Origin: Nocardia exalbida NBRC 100660 | Lineage (GTDB): Bacteria; Actinomycetota; Actinomycetes; Mycobacteriales; Mycobacteriaceae | Direction: 5' to 3' | Assembly (NCBI RefSeq): GCF_000308575.1 | Contig: NZ_BAFZ01000004.1 | Location: 1 to 64,000 of the forward strand | DNA length: 64,000 bases | Part shown: positions 25,595 to 34,635 of the stretch, one piece after another | How the letters are laid out: each line of letters opens with the position of its first letter | Position numbering within the stretch: position 1 is the first letter of the stretch | The notes under the pieces: generated by a model | What the model was told of the DNA's origin: nothing | What the model saw: the letters and a program-made list of their open reading frames with translations, nothing else | The model's database searches: none | Position numbers and translations under genes: made by a program

Positions 25595-27166
25595 ATGGCA
25601 CCACAGGACGCGACGATGTATTGGCTGTCCGAACGGACGCGCAACGACCTTTTTCTGCTGTATTGCTTCGTCGACCGCGGACGGCCCACCGAGGAACTGC
25701 GCGCCGCTGTCGCCGAACGGAGCGCGCGGATCGCGGACCTCCGGGTCCGGCTGCGCGAACTGCCCGCCGACATCGATTACCCGTGCTGGACGCGATGTGA
25801 ATTCGCTGCCGAGCAATTCGTGGAACACGAACTGGCGGAGCGTGATTGGCAGCACCTGCTGCACGTGCTCGGCGAGCTGCTCGGCACCGGCGTCGATGCC
25901 ACCGCGCACCCGTGGCGGCTGCACGTCTTCCGCGCTATCGCCGACGCGCCAGGGCTGGAAGGCGAGCCCGCGCTGGTGGTGCTGCTCCAGATGTCCCACG
26001 CGCTGGCCGATGGGCGGCGGGCCTCGGCGATCGGGCGTGCGCTGTTCGGTGCGGCGGAGAATCGCGCGGTGGGGGACGAAGGCCGAACACGGTTGCCTGC
26101 GCCCGGTGGGGTACGGACCAGAGGCGACGGCGGTATCGAGGAAGCAGGTGCCGGCAGTTCGGTCGGCGAGGCTCGTCGTACGCCGAGTGATCGATCGGTA
26201 CTGGACGTATCCACGCGAAAGGTGCTCGCTGATCCGCAGGGTATCGACTGGACGGCAGGGACCCGTGTGCGGACGATCGGTGATGCGGTGTCGGGAAGCG
26301 TGTTGCCGATCGGTGTGCTGATCGATTCGGCGGTCGGCCTGCTGCGCGTGCCGGTTCTGATGGCCGCGACGGCGGTGCGTGGCTACCAGGCGTTTCGAGC
26401 CCAGCAGCGGCTGGCGGAGTTGACCGAGGCGGGCGAATTGCCGCCGCCCGGACAGGGTTACCCGCCGAGCGCGCTGAACCGGACCACAGCGGAGGGGATC
26501 TCGCGGCACGAAGCTCGGATGCTGGTGTTCCCGGCGGAAGATCTGCGGGTGCCAGGTCGTACCGTCACGGTCGTCGTCTTGACCGCGGTGTCGCTGGCGC
26601 TCGCCCGCTACCTGGCCGACCGGGGCGAGCCGGTGGAGCGTCTCGGTGCGCAGGTCCCGATGGCCCTTCCCGAGGTCGACCGCCCCCGCAACAACTATCG
26701 CAGCCTCGGCGTCGATCTCTTCATCGACGAACCCGATCCGGGCCTGCGCGCCGACAAGATCGCCGCCGCGCTCGCCGACCGGCGCGTCCGCGCACGGCAT
26801 CCGCTGCTGTCGGCGCAGGACCGGGTCACCGCGTCAGTCCCCGCCCCGGTGCTGCGCCGGGACGTGGACGGCTACCCCCTCGACGCTGTTCCCGACTCGA
26901 TAGCGGGGCACACGGTGGTCTCCAGCGTCGACCGCGGCCCGGCCGACCTGTCCTTCGGCGGCGGGGAGGTGCGCTTCACGGCCGGGTTCCCCGCACTCGG
27001 CTCCGTCATGCACCTCACCCACGGCGTACACGGCCTCGGCGACACCATCACCATCTCCCTGCACGCCGACCGGGCGGTCCTACCGGATCTCGACGCCTAC
27101 GCCGCCCACCTCCGCGCCGCGCTGCTGGAAGCACACCGCACCCTGCTCGACTCCGCCCCGGCGTGA
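25595..27166 (+). CDS. WS/DGAT-like acyltransferase
   Basis: A 523-residue protein of the wax ester synthase/diacylglycerol acyltransferase family. The N-terminal half has the condensation-like motif as SHALADG, meaning the first His of HHxxxDG is replaced by Ser while the second, catalytic His is retained. The C-terminal half has the family NNYRSLGVDLFIDEPDPGLR segment and the conserved VSSVDRGPADLSFGG turn. Most members acylate diacylglycerol or fatty alcohols with acyl-CoA. The altered motif may lower or change activity. ATG 25595 is used. A GTG nine bases earlier is possible. It is divergent from qcrB. Confidence 0.82.
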   Translation: MAPQDATMYWLSERTRNDLFLLYCFVDRGRPTEELRAAVAERSARIADLRVRLRELPADIDYPCWTRCEFAAEQFVEHELAERDWQHLLHVLGELLGTGVDATAHPWRLHVFRAIADAPGLEGEPALVVLLQMSHALADGRRASAIGRALFGAAENRAVGDEGRTRLPAPGGVRTRGDGGIEEAGAGSSVGEARRTPSDRSVLDVSTRKVLADPQGIDWTAGTRVRTIGDAVSGSVLPIGVLIDSAVGLLRVPVLMAATAVRGYQAFRAQQRLAELTEAGELPPPGQGYPPSALNRTTAEGISRHEARMLVFPAEDLRVPGRTVTVVVLTAVSLALARYLADRGEPVERLGAQVPMALPEVDRPRNNYRSLGVDLFIDEPDPGLRADKIAAALADRRVRARHPLLSAQDRVTASVPAPVLRRDVDGYPLDAVPDSIAGHTVVSSVDRGPADLSFGGGEVRFTAGFPALGSVMHLTHGVHGLGDTITISLHADRAVLPDLDAYAAHLRAALLEAHRTLLDSAPA

Positions 27167-27184
27167 CGATCGCGCGCCCGCGGG

Positions 27185-27835
27185 TCAAGAACGAACGAGG
27201 GCGGGCTGGGGTGCGGACTGATGGACCTCGGCGGAGATCTTGATCTCCAGTTCCAGCCGGGTGGCGTTGATGACCGAGCGTTCCTCCTCGACGGTGTTCT
27301 CGATCGCCCGCGACCACAGCGCCTGGATCTCGGTGATCTCCTCGGCGACGGCCTCGCCGTCGAGTTCGATCCTGCGGCGCTGCAAACTGATGTTCAGTGC
27401 CGCCGTGAGCGTACGCATCAGGTCCTCGCAGCGATTGGGGATCTTGCGATGCGCCACGACGCGCAAGCTGCTGATGAAACCTCGCGAGCCGGTGATGATC
27501 TGCCGGATCTCCTCGTCCACCCGATCCAGCTCGTCGGCCTCCCAGCGTTCGCAGCGCAACAACTGCTGGCGCACGTCGTTCGAGATGGCCAGCACCGAGG
27601 ACACCGCGGTGAGCACCGACTCCCGCCGCCATTTGTCGTGCTCGCGCCGCTCGGCCGCCGCGTTGGTCGACTCCACGCTGCGCTGCGCCGCGTCCAGGGT
27701 GACCCGATTGCGCTCGTCAGCGGCGGTGAGCGCCGCCCGGTTCGTGCGGTTGTTGACCAGCACGCCGACCAATGCCGCCATGGCGACGATGAGGGAACCG
27801 AAGAGCGGGAGCCACTGAGTCACGGGGACGATCAT
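27185..27835 (-). CDS. Membrane-anchored coiled-coil protein of unknown function
   Basis: A 216-residue protein: a single N-terminal membrane helix (LFGSLIVAMAALVGVLV) followed by a long charged helical region (NRVTLDAAQRSVESTNAAAE through the IRQIITGS and RRRIELDGEAVAEEI segments), probably coiled coil. ATG 27835 is used. The longer upstream frame runs through a tRNA and is not coding. No family recognised. It is convergent with the WS/DGAT gene, 18 bp apart. Confidence 0.62.
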   Translation of the reverse strand: MIVPVTQWLPLFGSLIVAMAALVGVLVNNRTNRAALTAADERNRVTLDAAQRSVESTNAAAERREHDKWRRESVLTAVSSVLAISNDVRQQLLRCERWEADELDRVDEEIRQIITGSRGFISSLRVVAHRKIPNRCEDLMRTLTAALNISLQRRRIELDGEAVAEEITEIQALWSRAIENTVEEERSVINATRLELEIKISAEVHQSAPQPALVRS

Positions 27836-28070
27836 TCCATCGGAATGGGAAGTCGCACAGCCTAGATCGGACGAACGGGGCTCGCCCCGCTGCCGGACGC
27901 CGTGGGTCGGCCCGAGCGTCTCGGCTTCTGGGGACCTGCCGCGCCGCGAATCCGTAGCCATCGAACGGCGAACGTCTCCGGTGAAGCGATTCCCGCGTGG
28001 AGGATAGTGGCCCACGTCACAGCCGAGCAAAGTTGCCGAATGCTCAGCCGCCGAGCTGGCGTATCTCATG

Positions 28071-28116
28071 CGAAAGGCCGGGCCGGACGCGATCAAGCGT
28101 CCGACCCGGCCTTTCG
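28071..28116 (-). terminator. Terminator downstream of tRNA-Ser(GGA)
   Basis: Arms of about 20 bp (CGAAAGGCCGGG.. and its complement, one mismatch) around a six-base loop, with CTTTCG ends on both strands. It lies 3 bp after the tRNA 3' end on the minus strand. Confidence 0.85.
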
Positions 28117-28119
28117 TGG

Positions 28120-28204
28120 CGGAGGATAGGGGATTTGAACCCCTGAGGGCGTTAACCCAACCCGCGTTCCAGGCGAGCGCCATAGGCCACTAGGCGAATC
28201 CTCC
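28120..28204 (-). tRNA. tRNA-Ser (anticodon GGA)
   Basis: An 85-nt class II tRNA on the minus strand. The acceptor arm GGAGGAT pairs with ATCCTCC. The anticodon loop CTGGAAC gives anticodon GGA, reading UCC/UCU. A long variable arm and the T-loop GGTTCAAATCC are present. The discriminator is G and CCA is not encoded. Confidence 0.95.
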
Positions 28205-28336
28205 GTGGAGCAGCATACCGGTATCCCCCCGTCGGTCGCCAAACAGGGTGGGGGAAGGGGGAGTGGAATGCCTGTTCTGGCGGGGTGATGGGCCCGGAAG
28301 GTGGTGTTGCGGACCGGAGGCGCTACACTGGCCGAC

Positions 28337-28423
28337 GGATCCCGCGCGGCGCGCATCCTGTGAACTCCCCCAGGGCCGGAAGGCAGCAAGGGTCAACGGG
28401 CTCTGCCGGGTGCGCGGGGTCCC
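28337..28423 (+). ncRNA. ffs: Signal recognition particle RNA, small type
   Basis: The apical core holds the conserved asymmetric and symmetric loops around AGGGCCGGAAGGCAGCAAGG, with a GGAA tetraloop. The 5' strand GGATCCCGCGC pairs with the 3' strand GCGCGGGGTCC to form the closing stem. The position just ahead of the class Ic aspartate aminotransferase and tRNA-Ser is the same as in mycobacteria. The ends are estimated from the pairing. Confidence 0.88.
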
Positions 28424-28648
28424 CTATCTTACGGCTCGCGCGGCGTATGCGCGGTTGCCGAGCCTTCGCTCGATCGATGCGGACCGGACGTGGCCCGGGT
28501 TCCGGACGAACCCCGCCCGTGGGCGGATAACGCCTCCAATTCCGGGCACCACACGGGTAACGTGAACACCGTCCGCGGATGCATGTGCGTCTGCATGGAC
28601 AACTGTTCGGTCGCCGCCCATCGGTCCGGCCAGACCATCGTCCCCTAG

Positions 28649-29959
<1,311 letters not shown>

Positions 29960-29980
29960 CGGCGGATCCAGAACACAGTG

Positions 29981-30010
29981 ATCGCCCGGCACGGATTCGT
30001 GCCGGGCGAT
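29981..30010 (+). terminator. Terminator after the aspartate aminotransferase gene
   Basis: The arm ATCGCCCGGCACG, a GATT loop and the exact complement, ending in TTCC. It lies 21 bp after the stop. Confidence 0.8.
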
Positions 30011-30073
30011 TCCATTTGTGCGCTCGATCCGACGCCGACCGAGGTGGTACCGGCGAGACGGTGAGGCAGCCGC

Positions 30074-30514
30074 CTACCCGGTCTCCAACAGTTCCTTGAG
30101 CCGCGCCAGATCCCCCCGGTTCGCCCGCCGGATCGCTGCCTCCAGTACCGGCGCGGCGAGTTTCCCGAATCCGCTCGGCTCGCCGCGGTTGCGCAGCGTC
30201 ATACGGGTGCCGCCCTCCGGCGTGTCCGCCCAGGTGTAGGTCGTCTCCATCGGAAACGGCCCCTGCGCGGTGCGCATCACCAGCCGTGTGCCGGGATCGT
30301 AGGCGACCACCTCGTAGGTGTAGGTCAGTTTGTTGCCGAGGAAGTGCGCGACGAACACCATGCGGGAGCCGACGCCCAGCGGCGGCTCCGTTTCCCAGGT
30401 GACGCCGTGGATGCGCGAATACCAGGCCGGAGCGTGCGCCGGATCGGCCGCGTACGCCGCGACCAGCTCGCGGGAGCGGTCGATCACGACGTCGGTGCGC
30501 ACGTCGACGGCCAT
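30074..30514 (-). CDS. SRPBCC-family protein
   Basis: A 146-residue START/Bet v1-like protein (polyketide-cyclase/dehydrase pattern): MAVDVRTDVVIDRSRELVAA, WETEPPLGVGSRMVFVAHFL, then YEVVAYDPGTRLVMRT and TYTWADTPEGGTRMTLRN. Such proteins bind small hydrophobic ligands. The substrate is unknown. It lies 8 bp after the methyltransferase gene in the same orientation and is probably co-transcribed. Confidence 0.8.
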   Translation of the reverse strand: MAVDVRTDVVIDRSRELVAAYAADPAHAPAWYSRIHGVTWETEPPLGVGSRMVFVAHFLGNKLTYTYEVVAYDPGTRLVMRTAQGPFPMETTYTWADTPEGGTRMTLRNRGEPSGFGKLAAPVLEAAIRRANRGDLARLKELLETG

Positions 30515-30522
30515 CGGCCGGG

Positions 30523-31392
30523 TCAGTGCGGCTTGTGCGCGAGGACGGCGAACATGGTGACCGAGAGGTGGATGTCGCCGTTGGCCGCGCCCGCCTCCAG
30601 GTCGGTGAGCAGCTGGTCGCGCTGCGCCTCGGTGATCGCGCCGCGCGCGACCGCCATCGCCGAGATCCTGGTCACCAACGAGCCCGCGCCCACGCTGCGG
30701 TCCTGCACCAAGGCATGCGAACCGATGTCGTCGACCACCAGGCCCGCCTTGGTGAGCAGGCCGGGGAGCCGACGGCCGGACAACGGATTGGTGGTTGCCG
30801 ACACGAGGGTGTCGATCACCTCCCGGACGACCTGCCGGTCACCGGGGTGCATGATCGCCGTTCCCCAGTCGCTGTCCACCACCACGACGCGTCCACCCGG
30901 GCGGAGCACGCGCGCGATCTCGTTGGCCGCGCGGGCGGGCGCGGTCAGGTGCTGGAAGACTCGTTCGCACAGGACGGCGTCGAAGCTCTCCGCGCCGAAC
31001 GGCACGCCGTACGCGTCCCCGGAGTGGAATTTGGCGGTCGAGCCGGCCTCGGCGGCGCGGCGCTCGGCGGAGGCGAGCAGATGCGGGTCGGGCTCGATCC
31101 CGACCGCGCTGCCGTCCGGGCCCACCGCTTCGGCCAAGGCGATGACCTCCGTCCCGGTGCCGGAGCCGATGTCCAGGGCGTGCTCGCCGGGCCGCAGCGC
31201 CAGCGCTTCATGCGCCCAGCTGCGCAAGCGGCGGATACCGGGCAGCGCGGCCTGTAGGTCGCGCACGTCTACGAGTTGGTCCTGGCCTGCTCGGTCGAAC
31301 CGGTCGGGGCGCAATGCGTAGGTGCTCATGGGCCCGTGTCCATCCCTGGCCGTTGCCGTCGTCTTGGTCGGTGTCGCCGTCATCTGAGGCAT
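30523..31392 (-). CDS. SAM-dependent methyltransferase
   Basis: A class I methyltransferase of about 289 residues. Motif I is ALDIGSGTGTEVIALAEAVG, followed by the acidic GIEPDPHLLAS, FHSGDAYGVPF and VLRPGGRVVVVDSDWG. Such enzymes often methylate quinones, lipids or natural products. No specific substrate can be named. The start is uncertain: ATG 31392 (annotated), 31383 or 31329 are all in frame, and GGGATGG lies ten bases before the last. Divergent from the HhH-GPD gene. Confidence 0.8.
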   Translation of the reverse strand: MPQMTATPTKTTATARDGHGPMSTYALRPDRFDRAGQDQLVDVRDLQAALPGIRRLRSWAHEALALRPGEHALDIGSGTGTEVIALAEAVGPDGSAVGIEPDPHLLASAERRAAEAGSTAKFHSGDAYGVPFGAESFDAVLCERVFQHLTAPARAANEIARVLRPGGRVVVVDSDWGTAIMHPGDRQVVREVIDTLVSATTNPLSGRRLPGLLTKAGLVVDDIGSHALVQDRSVGAGSLVTRISAMAVARGAITEAQRDQLLTDLEAGAANGDIHLSVTMFAVLAHKPH

Positions 31393-31547
31393 GGTCTGGA
31401 GCCTACGCGGCAGGTCATCTACCCGCGCGTAGGCAGTGTGAGGTGAGTCACTACCCATGTCGGGCGGTGACGACCCGCGGCGTCCCGCCCCGTAGGCGCC
31501 GGTGAGATGATCGACCCGTCCCCAGCACACCGAGCAGGAGGTAGGCG

Positions 31548-32123
31548 ATGACTCGCACGCTATGCCTGGCGCAGGACGCCGAGGCGGACAAGCTACTGAC
31601 CGAGGACCACTTCGCCACCCTGCTCGGCATGCTCCTGGACCAGCAGTACCCGATGGAGCACGCTTTCCGCGGCCCGAAGAAGATCGCCGACCGGATGGGT
31701 GGCTTCGACATCCAGCGCATCGCGGAGGCCGACCCCCAGGAGTTCGAGGAGCTCGCCGCGACGCCGCCCGCGATCCACCGCTACGGCAGGTCCATGGCCC
31801 GGCGCGCGCAGGAATTGGCGCGCTACGTCATCGAGCACTACGACGGCAAGGCGGAGAACATCTGGACGGCGGGCGACCCGGACGGTAAAGAGGTGCTGCG
31901 CCGCCTGAAGGACCTCCCCGGTTACGGCGAGCAGAAGGCGAAGATCTTTCTGGCTCTGCTGGGTAAGCAGCGGGGCGTGCAGTTGGAAGGCTGGCGCGCG
32001 GCGGCGGGCGCGTACGGCGACGAGGGCTCACGCCGATCGGTTGCCGACGTGACGGACGCCGAATCTCTCGCGCAGGTAAGGGAATTCAAGAAGCAGGCGA
32101 AAGCGGCGGCCAAAGCGAAGTAG
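31548..32123 (+). CDS. HhH-GPD-type base-excision DNA repair protein
   Basis: A 191-residue actinobacterial HhH-GPD protein. The helix-hairpin-helix is LKDLPGYGEQKAKIFLALLG. The N-terminal segment FATLLGMLLDQQYPMEHAF aligns with the start of the glycosylase fold. The Fe-S cysteines of MutY/Nth are absent, and the conserved catalytic aspartate was not clearly located, so substrate specificity is unknown. AGGAGGTAG lies seven bases before ATG 31548. The C-terminus is Lys/Ala-rich. Confidence 0.8.
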   Translation: MTRTLCLAQDAEADKLLTEDHFATLLGMLLDQQYPMEHAFRGPKKIADRMGGFDIQRIAEADPQEFEELAATPPAIHRYGRSMARRAQELARYVIEHYDGKAENIWTAGDPDGKEVLRRLKDLPGYGEQKAKIFLALLGKQRGVQLEGWRAAAGAYGDEGSRRSVADVTDAESLAQVREFKKQAKAAAKAK

Positions 32124-32248
32124 TACGGCAACTGTAACTCTGCGGTTGCCTATTTGAAATCGTCCTGCGTTTTTTCCTCGTTCTCGCACAGCCGGTGCCT
32201 GATGCTTTTGCCTGGAACGGCTCCACCTGAGATGAGGGATTGCAGGAC

Positions 32249-32959
32249 ATGAGGATGAGGAAACTCGCCGTAGTGGCGGCGCTGGTGACCATTGCGACCG
32301 GAGTGGCCGCGGGGACATCCGGTGCCGCGCCGACGGAAGAAAGCGCCGAAAGCGCAATAAATTTCACCGCGTACGCGACCGACACCCAGTCGATCATCGA
32401 AACCGACGCGGGTTCGCTCGCAGTCGAGGACGAAGTGCTCCAAGTGAAGGCATCCAACGGTACCGTGCTCGCGGCACAGCCGCTGCGGTTTCAGCTGGAG
32501 GACTTCGAATTCCCGATCGCCGCACAGATTTCCGGTCGTAGCGCGACGCTGACGCCGCTGTTCGACCGGGAGCACGCGGTCTACAAGCCGGTCGCCCTGC
32601 CGTACGAGGACAAGGCGCCGTGGAAGACCGAGTACGACCGTGAGGTCGCCGCCTGGACCCGCCTGACCAGCACGATCGCCGCCGGTGCGACCATCGGCAC
32701 GCTCGTCGGTGGCATCGTGGGCGGTGCGGCCGGTTGCGTGCTCGGCGGCATCGCCGGCGCCACCGTCGCCTCCGCGGCGATCGTCGGCCTGTTCGGCGCG
32801 TTCATCCCGGCCGCCGCCATCGGCTGCCTCGGCGGCATCATCGCCGTCGGCGCCCTGGGCACCCTCGCGGGCCAGCTGCTGGTCACCGCCCCGGTCGCGA
32901 TCGGCGCCGCGATCCAGTACTTCACGACGATCAACCAGCCGTTCACCGCGCCGAAGTAA
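32249..32959 (+). CDS. Exported protein of unknown function
   Basis: A 236-residue secreted or envelope protein. A signal peptide (MRMRKLAVVAALVTIATGVAAGTSGA) ends at an Ala-rich cleavage site. A beta-type domain follows (INFTAYATDTQSIIETDAGS, then FQLEDFEFPIAAQIS). The last third is a glycine/alanine-rich hydrophobic region (IGTLVGGIVGGAAGCVLGG) that could span or embed in the membrane. Paralogous secreted proteins of this pattern are common in Nocardia, with no known function. Start ATG 32249 (GCAGGAC upstream) is preferred over 32240. Confidence 0.72.
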   Translation: MRMRKLAVVAALVTIATGVAAGTSGAAPTEESAESAINFTAYATDTQSIIETDAGSLAVEDEVLQVKASNGTVLAAQPLRFQLEDFEFPIAAQISGRSATLTPLFDREHAVYKPVALPYEDKAPWKTEYDREVAAWTRLTSTIAAGATIGTLVGGIVGGAAGCVLGGIAGATVASAAIVGLFGAFIPAAAIGCLGGIIAVGALGTLAGQLLVTAPVAIGAAIQYFTTINQPFTAPK

Positions 32960-32976
32960 TCCTTCCGAGCGAAAAT

Positions 32977-33016
32977 ACCCCGCCCCCGTGGAGCTCTCCG
33001 GGCGGCGGGGTCTTTT
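32977..33016 (+). terminator. Terminator after the exported-protein gene
   Basis: Arms ACCCCGCC and GGCGGGGT enclose a loop of about 19 bases, followed by CTTTTC. The spacing after the stop is about 18 bp. Confidence 0.75.
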
Positions 33017-33110
33017 CGCGTGCCCGCGACCTGCGGAAACAATGTGCCTGTGCACACAACGGCGCGTCGAGGGTTGGTGCGTCGCGGAAATCGGTGTTAA
33101 TTTTGATGAC

Positions 33111-33218
33111 ATGTCTGCCGGCCGACCCAACCTCCTGCGCGTCACTTACGTGACCGCCGCGCTGGGTCTGCGGCTGCCATTGACACGCGAACTGTGTCGT
33201 CTCTCTTGCTGCAGCTGA
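33111..33218 (+). CDS. Putative 35-residue Cys-rich leader peptide
   Basis: A 35-codon ORF ending in LTRELCRLSCCS, with three cysteines in the last nine residues. Actinobacteria have short leader peptides with Cys tails (L-C-R-L type motifs) upstream of cysteine and sulfur-metabolism genes, where ribosome stalling at Cys codons controls the downstream gene. Here the ORF precedes a ROK-family regulator by 84 bp, with a hairpin (33264-33282) between. Coding status is inferred from motif resemblance and position, with no strong ribosome site. The peptide could also be incidental. Confidence 0.45.
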   Translation: MSAGRPNLLRVTYVTAALGLRLPLTRELCRLSCCS

Positions 33219-33263
33219 GCGGTTTTTCCTGCTCGTTTGCTGCCTCGCCGCCCATGTAGGCAT

Positions 33264-33282
33264 GTCCCGTCGATTACGGGAC
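33264..33282 (+). repeat. Hairpin in the leader of the ROK gene
   Basis: Arms GTCCCGT and ACGGGAC with a CGATT loop, 20 bp before the ROK start codon and just ahead of its AAGGA ribosome site. It could sequester the ribosome site in one of two alternative RNA states. Confidence 0.55.
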
Positions 33283-33301
33283 TTCAGCAAGGATCCGCAC
33301 A

Positions 33302-34576
33302 ATGTCCCTTCCCACCCTTGAACGATCCGTCTCCAGGGTTGCCAACGGCCGTGCCCGCGTTCAGCGCCCGGTTGTCGCTCCCGAACTGCGCCTCGCCGAC
33401 AACCCGGCGGCCGCGGTCCTGCGCGCCGCCACCGGAGGTCCCGTTTCCCGCGACAACGCCGCGCGCACAACGGGTTTGAGCATCGCCACGGTCAACCGCC
33501 AGGTCTCCGCGCTGCTCGCGGCCGGCCTGCTGCGGGAACGCCCCGACCTGACGGCCTCGGGTGCGGTCGGGCGCCCCCGCGTCCCCTTCGAAATCGACCA
33601 CGACGCCTACCTCACCCTCGGTATCCACATCGGCGCCGCGGTCACCAAGATCGTCGCCGCCGACCTGCGCGGCCGCATCCTCGGTGGGCTGGCCATCGCC
33701 ACCCCGCAGACCGGTCAGGAATTCGCCACCACCACCGTCGCGCGCAGCGCGAAGGCGTTCCTGCAGCGCTGGCACCGGCGCAAGGCGCTGTGGGCAGGCG
33801 TCGCGATCGGCGGCCGGGTCGACCCGCTGACCGGCGTCGTCGATCATCCGAAACTGGAATGGCGTGGAGCGCAGGTCGGTTCGGTCCTCGGCGAGGTGCT
33901 GGAGTTGCCCGTCTCGGTGGCGCCGCACGTGGAGGCGATGGCAGGCTCGGAGCTGTTGCTGCCCACCGGCGAGCCCAAGGACCAGGCCCGCCTCGAGCGG
34001 GGCAGCAGCCTGTATTTCTACGTGCGTGAGACCGCGGGTGTCGCGGTGACCTTGGATGGTCGCGTGCACACGCCGAGCAACGGTCCCGGCTCGATCGCGC
34101 ATCTGCCCACGGGCTCGGACGTGGAATGCACCTGCGGACGGCGTGGCTGCTTGGAGGTGACCGTCGGTGATCGGTCACTGCACTCCAGGGCGGTCGGGCG
34201 GGGCATCATCCCGGCGCACAACGGCACCGCGGGCTCGACCATCGCCGACCTGTACCGGGCCGCGGAGGCCGGATCGGAGTCCGCGCGCGAACTGCTCGCC
34301 GAGCGGGCCACCATCCTCGGCCACACCGTGGCCATGGTGCGTGACATGCTCAACCCCGATCGGGTGATCCTCGGCGGCCAGGCCTTCACCGGCTACCGTC
34401 CCGCGGTCGCGCACGTGGCGCGGGCGTTCAACCAGGGTTCGACCCTGCCGCCCACCGACATCCGGATCAGCGGTTTCGGCGGCAAAGTGCAGGAATACGC
34501 CGCGGTGGTGACCTCGCTGAGCGTTCTCTACGCCGATCCGCTGGCCGCGGTCCGGCGAACCGCCTTGCACGACTGA
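33302..34576 (+). CDS. ROK-family transcriptional regulator or sugar kinase
   Basis: A 424-residue ROK protein. The N-terminal winged helix (VSRDNAARTTGLSIATVNRQ, then LLAAGLLRE) binds DNA. The ASKHA kinase-like domain follows: GIHIGAAVTKIVAADLRG, AGVAIGG and NGPGSIAHLP. The zinc motif ECTCGRRGCLE is intact. Without testing, its ligand and whether it still has kinase activity are unknown, because ROK repressors with helix-turn-helix domains may have lost catalysis. ATG 33302 has AAGGA about ten bases upstream. The leader may contain a Cys-rich attenuator ORF. Confidence 0.88.
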   Translation: MSLPTLERSVSRVANGRARVQRPVVAPELRLADNPAAAVLRAATGGPVSRDNAARTTGLSIATVNRQVSALLAAGLLRERPDLTASGAVGRPRVPFEIDHDAYLTLGIHIGAAVTKIVAADLRGRILGGLAIATPQTGQEFATTTVARSAKAFLQRWHRRKALWAGVAIGGRVDPLTGVVDHPKLEWRGAQVGSVLGEVLELPVSVAPHVEAMAGSELLLPTGEPKDQARLERGSSLYFYVRETAGVAVTLDGRVHTPSNGPGSIAHLPTGSDVECTCGRRGCLEVTVGDRSLHSRAVGRGIIPAHNGTAGSTIADLYRAAEAGSESARELLAERATILGHTVAMVRDMLNPDRVILGGQAFTGYRPAVAHVARAFNQGSTLPPTDIRISGFGGKVQEYAAVVTSLSVLYADPLAAVRRTALHD

Positions 34577-34587
34577 GTGATACGGCG

Positions 34588-34620
34588 AAGGGCGATCGGC
34601 CGCAGCGGCTGATCGCCCTT
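34588..34620. terminator. Bidirectional terminator after the ROK gene
   Basis: Arms AAGGGCGATC and GATCGCCCTT with a short GC-rich loop, followed by TTTTC on the plus strand. It lies between the convergent ROK and DUF2207 genes. Confidence 0.85.
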
Positions 34621-34635
34621 TTCGTGCGCGTGACG

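Noticed and set aside
27836..28183. N-terminal extension of the membrane coiled-coil protein
   Set aside because: The extended frame runs through the tRNA-Ser gene and its terminator, so ATG 27835 is the real start.
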